Assembly: GCA_026874595.1 (NCBI GenBank)
Contig: CM049311.1
Span: forward strand, 22,932,676-22,996,675
From: Sipunculus nudus
Taxonomy: Eukaryota > Annelida > Sipuncula > Golfingiida > Sipunculidae
Length of the DNA stretch: 64,000 nucleotides
Reading direction: 5' to 3'
The notes beneath the pieces were generated by a model. It did no database searches and was not told where the DNA came from. It saw nothing but the letters and a program-made list of their open reading frames with translations. The stretch's first letter is position 1. Every line of letters begins with the position of its first letter. The translations under genes and the position numbers were made by a program. Below, piece by piece: positions 1 through 11,370 of the stretch.

Positions 1-35
1 AATTTGCTGAACACACACACACACATATATATATA

Positions 36-903
36 CAGTGAAACTGCCCAAAGCCGGACACTCAAGGGACTGGAGGATTTTGTCCGTGTTATTGAGTTGT
101 CCTGTTTATAGGAGTTTGGCATTTTGCGTCCATTCCTCATTGAATGTTTTTGATACCCTATGTTTCATTTAATTTTCGCCTCATTTGAAGAAGGCTACAT
201 AAATTTGATTTAAATCATTTTCAAAATAGCTTAAATATGCACTTGCAATTTATATATTATTATTTATTAAAAAAAAGAAAGACAAACATCAGCTTGTCCA
301 TGCGAAATAATTTTGGCAGTTTCACTTCGACGTACCATGCTTCATCTCTTTAGCAAGCGGCAGTTCACGGATGGGTTGCACTAGGCATATTGAAGATTGA
401 GTATTGACAGCATCCGGACAGCATGATTATTTGTTAAAGGGTATGGTCGTCATCACGCATTCACCTTAAGTGCAAACTTTACCTATTGATCTGCTAATCT
501 TAATATAATAATGATTGTGTTATCAACACATTTATAGAAATAATACAATTTTGATACTATATATTCACATATAACATTCCAATGGTTCACCAAATTACGC
601 TTGTCCCCGGGCTGTCGCTTTGACCAAAACAGGTCATACGAGGTCATGATCTCGGAGCGCCATCTCCCGGCAAATATATGAACAAAAATAGAACTCGCGA
701 TGTCTGTCCGCTTTCCAGGGTCGTAATATGAAATGGATATGTTGGCGGGATGGAAAAATTGTCCGTTGTCCGAGATAGTGAGTTGTCCGCTTTACTGAGT
801 TTACTTTAAACATAATATTAAGGCAAAATTGAAGATTCTGAGATTTAGTTTCGGCGTTAGTGATTTGCCCGCCTTACTGAGTTGTCTAAAAGTAGGAGTT
901 TCA

Positions 904-906
<3 letters not shown>
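36..906. mobile_element. MITE with pogo/mariner-like ends
   Basis: The left end begins CAGTGAAACT and the right end finishes AGTTTCACTG, an exact 10-bp inverted terminal repeat, with TA on both outer sides (34-35 and 907-908). Similarity continues more loosely inward. The right subterminal part repeats short blocks such as GAGTTGTCC and TTACTGAGTT. CAGTG-type ends with a TA duplication are typical of Tc1/mariner/pogo elements. No transposase frame of useful length is present, so I read it as non-autonomous. The right TA lies in a (TA)n run, so the duplication itself is weak evidence. Confidence 0.7.

Positions 907-940
<34 letters not shown>
907..940. repeat. (TA)n microsatellite
   Basis: Uninterrupted TA dinucleotide run directly abutting the right end of the MITE. 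Similar runs occur at five other places in the window. Confidence 0.95.
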
Positions 941-941
<1 letters not shown>

Positions 942-1862
942 CCATAAATCCACAATTACAATGTCGAAAGAAAAGGTTACTTTGATAAGCAGTCACGGGT
1001 TACCGGTATATTAAAATCCCACTAAATATATGTTGCTGACGTCATTATTTTAATACGTTCTAACAATGGACTCATAGACCAATGGTTCTGTTGTCATTTG
1101 TGAAAGGCACAATTGTTATCATTCACAAACGATCTGCTCTATATCTGGGATTACGTAGTAGCGATATGTAGCGGTATCCTGGTTGCGGAAAGGTCGAACC
1201 TCTTGTGTGATTAAGGTCGTGGTTTATATATTTAACCCTCAATCGACCAAGTGGGTTCATTCATGACCCCAGCCATGTATTTATGTGTGCTGTTTTAATA
1301 GTTTTTTTTGGTACCATTAATTTGCCAATTTATTTGCCGTTATCTCTTCATAATTTCTTCACAGGGATAGGACTTTTGGTGTAGAAAATAATCTGAAAAG
1401 TTATGTGGGAGCATTTGTGACCCCCGGAAAGATATGCATTTTTCCAAACATAATAGACTCTGATTTTCCTGGCGTTTCCCATGTATTCTCACATATTGCA
1501 AAGTTTGTCACTAAACCATGACTAAGACACCTGGGCTTTGCAGATTTATATGCTCCAGGAGTCTTTGGAAAAATATATTCCGTCATTTTCAGGAATCCAC
1601 CATGCAAACCCAATAAATACGATATGACAAAATCAAGTCAGGGTTTTTATGTAAGTCACACCAGTGGCAGTAGACTTGATTCAATGATTACACTAGAAAC
1701 AGAAAAATCAGTCAAATCTTCGATGGTTAAATCTCAATCAGCACAAGGACCAAATACAAGCATAGAAATCAGTTATTTATTCTTAGATGTAAAACATTAT
1801 TTATAAGATTTGAATTCTTGCATGGTTATAAAATTCTACCATGAACCACAACATCCTTTTAG
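941..1862. other. Non-coding stretch, nothing recognised
   Basis: AT-rich sequence with only short chance frames. I see no splice-bounded exon, repeat array or terminal inverted repeat. Confidence 0.5.
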
Positions 1863-2005
1863 GCTTCAGTATTGAGATTAACAATGACCAGAATATCCAG
1901 AAGCTTGTATCCCGGGGAAAATGGATTGAGAGCCGAGCCACCGAAGCAGACGGTCAAACCTTTGGCAAACTAGTCAAGAGATATCTGGACAATGTTTATG
2001 GGAAA
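1863..2005 (+). CDS. Possible host exon, unidentified
   Basis: An open stretch of about 47 codons follows a plausible acceptor (pyrimidine-rich tract then TTTTAG). It has less biased amino-acid content than the flanks, with segments such as KLVSRGKWIESRATEADGQ and KLVKRYLDNVYGKG. A donor is not obvious: the best GT (in GGGAAAGGGTGC) is weak. The family is not recognised and the link to the receptor gene downstream is unproven. It could equally be a decayed fragment or chance. Confidence 0.2.
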
Positions 2006-2632
2006 GGGTGCTTATTTACTTAAATTTTGTAAAACTATTTCGTTTTTTTTATCTCTGTGTAGATGACCAGTTGTTAGCGTTAAGAGGCAGATAGTTTTAG
2101 CCAGTCTGCAGCCCAACTAAATTTGTCAGTCATGGCAAATAGGTCTGAGCTCTGATGGAGGAATATATTACCCTTTGAAAGGAAACATCGGAGTACCTTG
2201 TTCATAGATATTTTGGTGTTTTTATGATACTAGCAAACTGTAATTATTAATTCAATCGAACAAACCCTAAATAATATCTATCTTAGTCTTATTTCAACTA
2301 AGAAATTTAGGTTTTCAGGAAGAAAAGAGGAAATGATAGTCCAAATGAATAAAATTATGTTCGTACACAATTCGTAAAGTTGTGTTTGTGTCTTTTGTTT
2401 TAGTTTTTTGCTAATAGATGAGAGAAAATAATAATTAATTGTCATTGGAACATATTAGATTGTCTATCATAAAAAGTGGTAGAAGCAAAGGCAGAATCAT
2501 CTCAGAGAACTATTAAATATGCCATATTTTTAAAAAAAAAGGTAACGGGGTCATAAATAGCCCCACTCGGTCATTTGAGTCGCTGAAATAGTTTTGTCGC
2601 TTAAGGTATTACATAAATACATTAAGACAGAC

Positions 2633-2775
2633 TCCTCAGGGGAAAATATTGGGCCGATCTGGAATTCGAACCCATGTGTGGCGTACATGTCCGGCGTTCG
2701 AACCGCTTCGCTAGAAAAGTAAGCTTCACTAGCGAGACAGTTCGATCTGCTTTTATGTCACCCCGTAACACACAC
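2633..2775 (-). mobile_element. tRNA-derived SINE-like copy 1
   Basis: Read on the minus strand, a box A-like TAGCGAAGCGGTT (2701-2713) precedes a box B-like GGTTCGAATTC (2662-2672) with about 28 bp between, as in tRNA-type RNA polymerase III promoters. A second copy lies about 300 bp downstream. The tRNA fold is not kept, so this is not a functional tRNA gene. Confidence 0.55.
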
Positions 2776-2938
2776 CCTCTTAAGAGCGCATTGCTATCAG
2801 AACAAGATTAAGTATTTCAGGATTTACACCTTCGGTGAACTAGGTGGCGGTAATTGCCCAATTACTTCAAACCACCATTCCCCGGGCCACAAACTTTGCC
2901 GTCATCCCGGACGAGCCCCTATTTGTTAGGAAGACAAA

Positions 2939-3080
2939 TTGCTGAGGGGGAAATATTGGGCCGATCCGGGATTGGAACCCATATCGGTGGCGCACATGTC
3001 CGGCGTTCCAACCGCTTCGCTAGTAAAGCAAGCTTCACTAGCAAGACAATTTGGTCGGCATTTATGTCACCTCCCGAGTG
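2939..3080 (-). mobile_element. tRNA-derived SINE-like copy 2
   Basis: Direct repeat of the copy at 2633-2775, with the same box A-like TAGCGAAGCGGTT (3010-3022) and a box B-like GGTTCCAATCCC (2968-2979). The same AATATTGGGCCGAT block lies beyond box B on the minus strand. Substitutions are spread along the copy, so the two are diverged. Confidence 0.55.
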
Positions 3081-3929
3081 GAGCGATGCGTACTGCACTG
3101 TACCACGCCAACACAGGGTATCATGGTTATAATATTACTAAATATCCAATCAGAATGTAAATACACTGTTTCTGGTATTGTAATAGAAAATTACGAGAGG
3201 TGACATACAAAAAAAAGATAAAACCACTCGACTCCATAAGAAAGAAAGTAGTCAGCAAAATGTGTTAGTTCATTCAGTAATACCAACAAATGTGAAGCAA
3301 CGCTTGAATATTTAACGAACCTTTCACGTTGCATGAAGTGAATTTACAATAATTACATGTTTCTAGTGCAGGTGTTGGAACACTGATTTTAATCAGCATT
3401 TATTGCATTACGTTATTCATCAATACACAGAGTTAATTTGGAGGTTTATGCACTATAATCCGCCTCAGTGCAAGAGAGGATTTCCTGATCATCTAAGTCT
3501 GTCTCTCTTTCCATCCGTTCGTAAACATTCCAAAATCAGTTTCTCGTGTATCCAACTCTAATCTACAAGGCAGATGAATCTTATGGGTTGTCTCACTTGA
3601 TAAAGAATTGGTTACATTTTTATTTATATATTTTTTTTTTACATTTTTTCAATTCTGACTTCACATTATCATCACTCATCAGGAGTGCCTGTGGATATCT
3701 CCCCATAAAGCCTCAATGAACTGTAAGATACACCATGTACTAAATCTGTTACAATTTTCAGTTTTGCTGCCTCTTTTTCTTTTATCCCTCCATAAAAAAG
3801 ATGTCTCACCGTGAAATGAAGGTATATGGCTCCGCAAAAATTCACAAAACTTGTATTTCTGACAATCCACCTTGGCGGGATATTAGGTCCTCCAGACAAT
3901 AATTTCCATTTTTTTTAACAAACTACAGG

Positions 3930-4590
3930 TATACTTACTTCATGTACTACACCGCCAGGCTCAAGGTACACTTACCTTATATACTACACCGCCTGGCTCC
4001 AGGTAGACCTCATGTACTGAACCGCCCGGCTGCGGGTACACTAACTTCATGCACTACAACGCCTAGCTTCGGGTACACTTCTTGTGCTACACCGCCTAGC
4101 TCAGGTTACACTTACTTCATATATTACACCGCCTATCACCGGGTACACATACTTCATTTACTACACCGCCTGTACATTTACTACATTAACTACATCGCCG
4201 TTCTCTGGGTACACCTACTTCATGTACTACACCACCTAGCTTCTTGTACACATATTACCACTGCCACACAGCCTGGTTCTTTGTGCAGGGCCTGCTTCGG
4301 GTACAGTTTCTTAAATGTATGACACCGCCAGCCTCTTGGTACACCTACTTCATATACTACAGCGACTAGCTCCGGGTACACTTACTTCATGTGCTACACC
4401 ATCTGGCTCAAGGTATACCTCATGTACTACACCGCCTAGCTCAAGGTACACTTACTTCATATATTAAACCGCCTATCTCCGGGTACACTGTCTTCATATA
4501 TTACACCGCCTATCTCCTGGGATATTTCTTTAATGTACTCTTTCGCCTGGCCCCTTGTACACTTATTTCCTTTGCCACACCGCCTTTACT
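3930..4590 (-). repeat. 37-bp tandem array, reverse block 1
   Basis: Tandem units of about 37 bp in which CTACACCGCC, a GGCTCCGGGTACAC-like block and TTACTTCATGTA recur. This block runs opposite to the neighbouring one; the switch is near 4590, within GCATGACCCGGAGCC. Unit lengths vary by a few bases and copies are clearly diverged. Length divided by period suggests about 18 units. Long reading frames across it are artefacts of the repeat. Confidence 0.92.
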
Positions 4591-6527
4591 GCATGACCCG
4601 GAGCCAGGCGGTGTAGTATATGAAATAAGTATACCCAGATCTAGGCGGTGTAGTACATGAATTAAATGTTCCCGGGGCCAGGTAGTATAGTACATAAAGT
4701 AAATGTAACCAGAGCCAGGCGGTGCAGTACATGAAGTAAGTGTACCGCGACCTATGCGGCGCAGTACAGAAGTAAATGTACCCGGAGCCAGTTGGTGTAG
4801 TACATAAAGTAAATGTACTCCGAGCAAGGCGGTGAAGTACATGAAGTAAGTATACCCGAGCCAGGTGGTCTGGTACATAAAAGTAAATGTACACGGAGCC
4901 AGGCGGTGTAGTACATGAAGTAAGTGTACTCGGAGCTAGGCGATGTAGTACATGAAGTAAATATACCCGAGCCAGGTGGTGTAGTACATAAAGTAAATGT
5001 ACATGGAGCCAGTTGGTGTAGTACATAAATTAAATGTACTCCGAGCCAGGCTGTGTAGTACATGAAGTAAGTATACCCGAGCCAGGTGGTGAAGTACATG
5101 AAGTAAATGTACACGGAGCCAGGCGGTGTAATACATGAAGTAACTGTACTCTGAGCTTGGCGATGTAGTACATGAAGTAAGTGTACCCCCTGTCAGGCGG
5201 TGTTGTATATGAAATTTACAAACAGCCATACGGTGTGGCATATTGAGTGCACAAGGCGCCAGGCAGTATAGCAATGGAAATAAGTGTACAAGGAGCTAGG
5301 CGGTGTAGTATATAAAGTAAGTGTGCCCAGTGCTATGCGCTATAGTACATGGAATCATTGTGCAAGGAGCCAGGCGGTGTGGCACATGAAGTTAATGTAC
5401 AGGTGGGGTGGCAAAGAAAATTAGTGTATCAGGTGAAGTACATAAAGTATGTGTATTCGGAGCTAGGCGGTAGTGTACATGAAGTAAGGGTACACTGAGC
5501 TAGGCTGTGTAGTACGTGAAGTGTACCCTGAGCCAGGTGAAGTAGTACACAAACTAAGTGTACCCAGAATAAGGTGGTGTAATACATGAAGTCAGTAGAC
5601 CTGGAGCTATGAGGTGTAATAAACGAAGTAAGTGTACCATGAGCTAGTCGGTGTAGTCCATGAACTAATTGTACACTGAGCTAGACGGTGTAGTCCATGA
5701 AATAATTGTACAATGAGCCAGGCGATGTAGTACATGATCGAACTAAGTATACCGAGAGTCAATGTACAGGCGGTGTGGTAAAGTGCCCAAGGAGCCAGGC
5801 GGTGTAGTACATGAAGTGTACCGGAGTAAGGGTACCCGAAGCCAGGCGTTGAGACATAAGAAGGAAGTATCATAGAAATCAGGCGGTGTGGCACTCGAAA
5901 TTAATGTACAAATAACCAGGCTGTGTCGCAGAGGAAATAGGTGTACAAGGAGCGAGGTGATGTAGTATATGAAGTAAGTTTACAAAAAGCCAGACAGTGT
6001 GGCCCACGGATTTAGTGCACGGGGAGCAAGGAGGTGTGACACAAGAAATAAATGTACATATAAGTGAATAAGGTTATTGTGGAAGAAGCAAGGCGGTGTA
6101 GTAAATGTAGTTAATGTACAGGCGCTGTGGCAAAGGAAAAAGGTGCACAAGGCCAGGCGGTGTAGTACATGAAGGAAATAACCAAGGAGATAGGCGGTGT
6201 AATGTATGAAGTAAGTGTACCCGGATATAGGCGGTGTAAGATATAAAGTAAGTGAATCTTGAGATAGGCGGTGTTATGTATGAAGTAAGGGCGTACCAGA
6301 AGCTACGCCCCGTAGTATATTGGTATACCCGGAGCCTGGCGGTGTAGCACATGAAGTAAGTAAACCCAGAGCCAGGCGGTGTAGTATATGAAGTAAGTTA
6401 ACGAAGGGCCAGAGAGTGTGGCCCATGCATTTAATTCACAGGGAGCAAGGAGGTGTGGCATAAGAAATAAATGTACATATAAGTTAATGAAGTAATTGAG
6501 GAAGAAGCAAGGCGGTGTAGTACATGA
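4591..6527 (+). repeat. 37-bp tandem array, forward block 1
   Basis: Same unit as the preceding block but inverted, with recurring GGAGCCAGGCGGTG, TAGTACATGAAGTAAG and TGTACCC. Two variants mix: one with GTAGTACATGAAGTAA and one with GTGGCACANGAAATAA followed by TGTACAAGG. Length suggests about 52 units. It is interrupted by a BEL/Pao element whose 5-bp duplication CATGA (6523-6527) lies in a repeat unit; the array resumes at 11633. Confidence 0.93.
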
Positions 6528-6791
6528 TGTAGCGGGATCTGGTTCTTGTCAACTACTAGATAGCTCGTCCTCCATTTATTCTGCCTCAAAACAGATTCAC
6601 AAACACACACGTTCCTCAGAATGACTTCAACGGCGCTAAGGCATTTCCGGAAGTGATTTATTAGGTGCAAGTTCCGGCAATAAAAAGCATAACGTGACCA
6701 AAAAAAAACCTTCAATTGAACATGGTTAACATACTGGTGCTCACTGACATGATAATTAATGAATTAATAAACCTATTTCACATCGGAGTCC
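6528..6791 (-). repeat. BEL/Pao LTR, 3' copy, inner end truncated
   Basis: Aligns with 11371-11632 through shared blocks such as TAGCTCGTCCTCC, CCCGGAAGTGATTTATT-like sequence and GACATGATAATTAATG. The inner end stops at GGAGTCC and lacks the terminal AAAACA of the other LTR. Integrase coding sequence follows at once, so a deletion removed the LTR tip and the rest of the integrase. Confidence 0.85.
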
Positions 6792-7149
6792 GTGAAATGA
6801 ATCGCCTCAAAGCTAACATGCAATGGTCCGATGACAGTGAATTCATCAGCTCAATATGCAGAGCCCTTATCACCCCACATTTGAATAATAACACATAAAA
6901 CTTGTGTCTTGGGTGATCTACACAATATAAAGGTCCTGCGAGGTCCAAACCAGTCACTGCAAAGGGGAAAGACTTTGTCACTCTGTCTCCAGGTAAAGGA
7001 GAGTTGACTTTGCTAAAAGCCTTGGAATCATACCTTTGACAAACCAGACATTCAGCTTTGACCCGTTTAGCTAAACGACGAGCTCCTACAATCCAATAAT
7101 GACAACGCAGAGTAGCCAACATTGTGTCAATCCCTGCATACTTCAGCAA
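6778..7149 (-). pseudogene. BEL/Pao integrase core fragment
   Basis: A frame of about 120 residues matches the BEL/Pao integrase pattern: an H-x-x-YWI-x-G segment, the zinc-binding pair in AECLVCQRY, GPL, and a central-domain stretch with FKC, RALHIELM and LALRRFISR. The family normally continues with RG-x-P and another few hundred residues carrying the remaining catalytic acids. Here it runs straight into LTR sequence. Integration by this copy's own product is therefore impossible. It is the most 3' coding part of the element. Confidence 0.85.
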
Positions 7150-7381
7150 TATATTGTGAAATCTAACTGACAGTAGTGATAGATGCCCCTTAGGCAGTAT
7201 GATGAGGAATCATCATATGACAAATCAGCAAATTGTAGCCTACTCCTACTCTCAGAAGACCATCTTAACCAATGAAAGGAAAGAGTTTCCTAATGGAAGA
7301 AGGCTTTGGTACTGATCGATCATCTCGAACAGCAGGCATCTCATCTCCATATGGATTTGAAAATTGTGAGCTTACCTGTAG

Positions 7382-8247
7382 TCAGTTCATCATTGTGAGA
7401 CCATCAGTAGGACGCTGAGATTTTGAAATCTTAAGATTATGCAGGAATCTTAGAACCCAGCTAACAACGCTGATGCACCTTTCAAAGGTGTCCCACCGGG
7501 TTACATCAAAGGCTGGTGACTGTGGGCTACTACGTGCAACTAAAGTGGCCGTTGTTGCTTGTTTACATTGTTCAGCACTGACCAACTCACTCACAGTATC
7601 AACAGGTTCACAGTCATCCGTGAAGTCCACTTGTCCCTCAGCAAGAAACACAGGACCAGACAACCACACAGGGGAATTCATCAACTCATCAGCCGAAATT
7701 CCTCTTGTTAACAAATCAGCAGGATTTTTTTCAGTGACTCTGTTTCTGAGAAAGACCTTCCATCTATGGGGTTTTGCTCTGATCCATGCTAAAGCTACCA
7801 CTGAATCTGTCAAACATCGGTAACTCACACGGACAGGGGGCTGTAACGCCTCCCTGACAAACACGAGGTGTCTACAACAGAGCAAAGATCCAAGAAATTC
7901 AAGCCTGGGCAAAGAAACTAAATTCAGAGGTGCAACTTTAGACTTTGTAAAATTTTTTTTTTGTAAGACTAAACTGGCCTTCATAGTACCATCCTTGCAC
8001 TTGACACAACAATGTACACACATGCCCCATAAGCTTTCTCACTCGCATCCCCGAAAGCATGAAGGGTGATATCATGACTGTCTTTCCAACCCTCATATGA
8101 GTATTTTCTGGGAATATACCAGGACTTTAGCTTTTCTAGGTCCTTAATCCATTGAAGGAATTGTTTCTTCAAGTTATCAGGAAGTTCATCATCCCAGATG
8201 CATCCAATTCTCCAGATTTCTTGGAACAAACATTTTCCTTGCATCAC
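7382..8247 (-). pseudogene. BEL/Pao RNase H region
   Basis: Two overlapping minus-strand frames (7981-8247 and 7382-8023) together cover the RNase H-like region. LHAFGDASEKAYGACVY carries the first catalytic Asp. Then come APLNLVSLPRLEFLGSLL, YRCLTDSVVALAWI, PHRWKVFLRNRV and NPADLLTRGISADEL, all hallmark BEL/Pao blocks. A frameshift near 7990-8020 separates the halves. The block continues from the reverse transcriptase frame upstream on this strand. Not functional as it stands. Confidence 0.88.
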
Positions 8248-9031
8248 AAAGGGAGCCCCAAAATAAGTCCCAGAGGGTCAAATACCCTTGGCACAAAACT
8301 CAAGATCACTGTCTTGGTAATTAGAGTATATTCAGGAATTTTAATTCCGTCAAAAGAAAAACTATCTTTTCCTGCTATCCATTGAAGACCCAAAACCTTT
8401 AGAGAACCAGTATCTAAGTTTTTGCCCTTGAATTTTGTGTTCAACATTTCGGACATTACTTCACTGTTTGAACACCATTTTGAAAATGACATACCAGCTT
8501 CTTGGTAACCAGGATCTGCAGTATTGGCTACCTTCCATCTCCTAAAATGGATTAGAATGCTGAACAAGTTAGGTATCAAGCTAGGTCCTGTTTCCATATA
8601 ATCGTTCAGAGATATGCCATTATATCCCTCTGCAAATGCGTCAAAGACAGGTCTAACTTTAATGGTTAAACTATCTTCTCTTATGACAGGTCTATAGGGT
8701 AAGTAAAATGTAGGATTATGGGTAACCAACTCACCTGCAGGAACTTCCTCAATGATTCCAGAATTCTCCATGACTGTAAATACTTCCTGATAGCTACTTC
8801 TAAATCAGGGGTTCTGGCAAACTGCTTACACAAACAATGGAGGCGTTTCCTTGCTAACTTCTCATTATTCATGACTTCGCCTATGACCTCACCTGATTTC
8901 CATGGTAATGGAACCTCAAAACGGCCATCTGAAAGGTTAACCTGCTGTATGAAATCTGAGAGCACATGATCAATATCTTTAGGCATGTCAACTGTAATAC
9001 CAACAGATTCAAGCTCCCAGAATTTATGCAA
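8244..9031 (-). pseudogene. BEL/Pao reverse transcriptase, core deleted
   Basis: The N-terminal part (FWELESVGI, then PYRPVIRE, VRPVFDAFA) and the thumb-side part (KVLGLQWIAGKDSFSF, RVFDPLGLI, FQEIWRIG, WDDELP) are present in two frames (8681-9031 and 8244-8771). RRWKVANTADPGYQ passes directly into EAGMSFSKW near 8505-8520. In intact BEL/Pao elements roughly a hundred residues lie between these blocks, including the FLQI segment and the YVDD catalytic motif. Those are absent here, so the enzyme is dead. Confidence 0.87.
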
Positions 9032-9438
9032 TGTTTTATTAGAGACATTAATGAAACATAACTAATGCTCTGAGCCTGATACAGCAGGTACCTTGCTTAT
9101 GGATTCATCCCAAGTGCCAGAAAGAATCCACCCAAACACAGTCTCCTGTGCAGCTAAACCCGGCCTGATGTATCTTGTGTTTGCAGTTACTAGCTTCCAA
9201 TACACATCTAATCAAAGTAGAATATCTACATTAATTTTTTATTTTCGTGGTGTTCAAAGGCAAATTGACCAAAGGTTTGTAGTATCTCATTTGGGACCTG
9301 AGGGTAAAAAAATAGGAGAACAAATGCTTGGTATCTCTGTGGCCGAAACTGAAACAAAAGAGCCATTAACATCTTTAAGGTTTAACTTAAATATGTTCCT
9401 TTAGTTTGACTCACCAGGAGTTTTAGAACCAAAGGGAC

Positions 9439-9783
9439 CTAGTCAGTAGAAACCCATTCCGGGCCAATTTTGTCAATCAAGGCGGAAGACACATATGCCC
9501 TATCAGAACCCGTATCAAACAACACTGTAGCCTCATGGATCCCCTTACTGCCACAAAGCAGTACACGGGTCGTCTGTAGTAAAACACGCTTTTCATTGGA
9601 ATTGTGGGACATATTAACATTACTAGCTGCTCTGGGCTGCTCAGTATTTTGGTCAAGGTCAAGGGTGCTACTGGGTGCATTAGATTTTGATTGAGAAACC
9701 ACAGGAGATTCCGGCTTCTTGGTGACATGTATTACACACAATAAAAGGTAATGCCTCCCATTACATTTAGCACATTTCTTCAA
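9439..9783 (-). pseudogene. BEL/Pao zinc knuckle and aspartic protease start
   Basis: The frame opens with a cysteine/histidine knuckle (CAKCNGRHYLLLC). After a variable linker it carries VLFDTGSDRAYVSS, the DTG-type active-site motif of retropepsin-like proteases in this family. The protease continues toward the RT in other, broken frames between about 9030 and 9440. It follows the gag frame at 9811-10167 on the same strand. Confidence 0.8.
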
Positions 9784-9810
9784 AGCACCAAGTGACCCTT
9801 TTCAATACAC

Positions 9811-10872
9811 CTAAAGTCCAGCTTGTTGTATTTTGTCCTTGCGTTCCTCGGGGGACAACCTTTTAAGATCCCACCAGCGCTCAGTGCCATGGGATTTATG
9901 ATAAAGGGAGCATTTACCCGTGACATCACCTACCAAGGTCAGTGAGGACGAGTGCAGGGCAGCACCAGTAGGTAGGTTGTGAGAACGTTTTTTCTCAGAG
10001 TCCAGCGGCGTAACACGGAATGCCTGGGACCGCTCTCGGCTCTCGATTTCACCACGAAGGAAGTCAAGTAAAAACTGCAAGTCTGACTCATGACCTTCAC
10101 CTTGTCTGGCCCATTCCAAACGCAAGTCTTGTGGTAAACGCGATAAAATAGGCGGAGTCAAAATCACACCATACTGCTCATCCTTGACATCAAGTGTCTC
10201 TAACTAAGCTGCGAATATGACACAGTAACTTGTCTTGTAACCTCCAAAGATTATTGACAGATGATCTTGAAGTAACATTAATATTCAACAGTTCTTGAAT
10301 ATGATGAAAGATTTTTCCCCTTTCTTCCATACCTTTTTTTAGCAGATCAACAGCTATATGATAATGCTTGGCAGTAAGTGATAGTCCTTAAACAGCCAGC
10401 TTAGCCTCACCCTTGAGTAAAGAGAATAAATAGGCAAATTTAGCGACATCAGGCAGTTCAGAATCATGTACCATAGCCAAAACAAAGGCCATTCAGAAGG
10501 TTCATAACTGAAAGTAGGGAGTTCTAACTTTGGCAGTTTCGCGTCCAATGACTGAGACATCTGTGATAAATTACTACCGTCATTTGCTACTTTAGACTCC
10601 TGGGAACATATGGGTTTCATAGCTAGTATTCGCGGCAATCGGCATTTATCCCTAAAATCAGCAGCGTCGTCAATATCAGCGGAAAATTCCTCCTCGGATA
10701 ACTGCATTTCTACTTTAAACTGAGCATAGTCCAGTGTATCCAAGCGTTTATCCAGCTCCTCAACAGCATCCTTTAAACAGTGACTATCAATGTCCGCTGT
10801 GTCGACAAGCTGTTGCAGATTTGTTGACGCACGGTTAGCCCATCCACGGGCACCTGTACGCACTCTTTTCAC
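9811..10872 (-). pseudogene. BEL/Pao gag remnants
   Basis: Frames 10354-10872 and 9811-10167 form a gag-like region. It contains RTGARGWANRA near the N-terminus, a coiled stretch, LPKLELPTFSYEPSEWPLFW (the usual BEL/Pao gag signature) and a C-terminal segment with LPQDLRLEWAR and a Glu/Arg-rich helix. The part between 10170 and 10354 is frame-broken. An ATG for the N-terminus is not clear; the upstream sequence leads into the leader and the LTR at 11371. Confidence 0.8.
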
Positions 10873-11370
10873 GTCCAGCGATATGGCTGACTGGTCACAA
10901 GGAAAAACATAACGGTCAAATGTATCCTCACACTGTGCCTACACAGTGTACTCTCAACGACACAACAAATAGTCCTGTACTAGAACTACTCGCCTTGAAT
11001 AGTCCCTTAACACACATATGTTCTAAAATATTTCTGTTACTGTGGTGTCAATCACACGCAAACCATTTAACAGAAGTTCCAAAAGTGTGACACAAAAAAC
11101 TCTCAGTTCTGTAGTGCATATGACGCACACAAGGGAAACTTAATTACACAAATGAGTCTCTGACCGAATCAGTAGTCTCCACTTATCACAACAAGGCGCA
11201 CGGATAACTACAGTCTCAAACCAAATATGTCGCCTCCACTTATCCCAACAAGGCGCACGGACGACTACAAACGTAATAACACTCATAAGAACAGTTCTTT
11301 GTTTACTACAACGCCAATACTATTATACTTAATACCCTCGGCTTCTAAAGTTCAGTGACACATAAGCCAC

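Noticed and set aside
2661-3022. True tRNA genes
   Set aside because: Box A and box B words are present but the cloverleaf stems do not pair, and two diverged copies share the same flank, so SINE-like is the better reading.
3942-5274. Several reading frames of 90-150 codons rich in Tyr, His, Leu and Thr
   Set aside because: They lie wholly in the 37-bp array and simply translate the repeat unit; they change identity at each indel between units. The same holds for frames at 5607-6352 and 11728-12506.
9093-9404. A + strand frame of 103 codons
   Set aside because: It is antisense to the BEL/Pao protease region and has no motif or splice support. The + strand frames at 7473-7823, 8152-8385 and 8718-8969 are rejected likewise.
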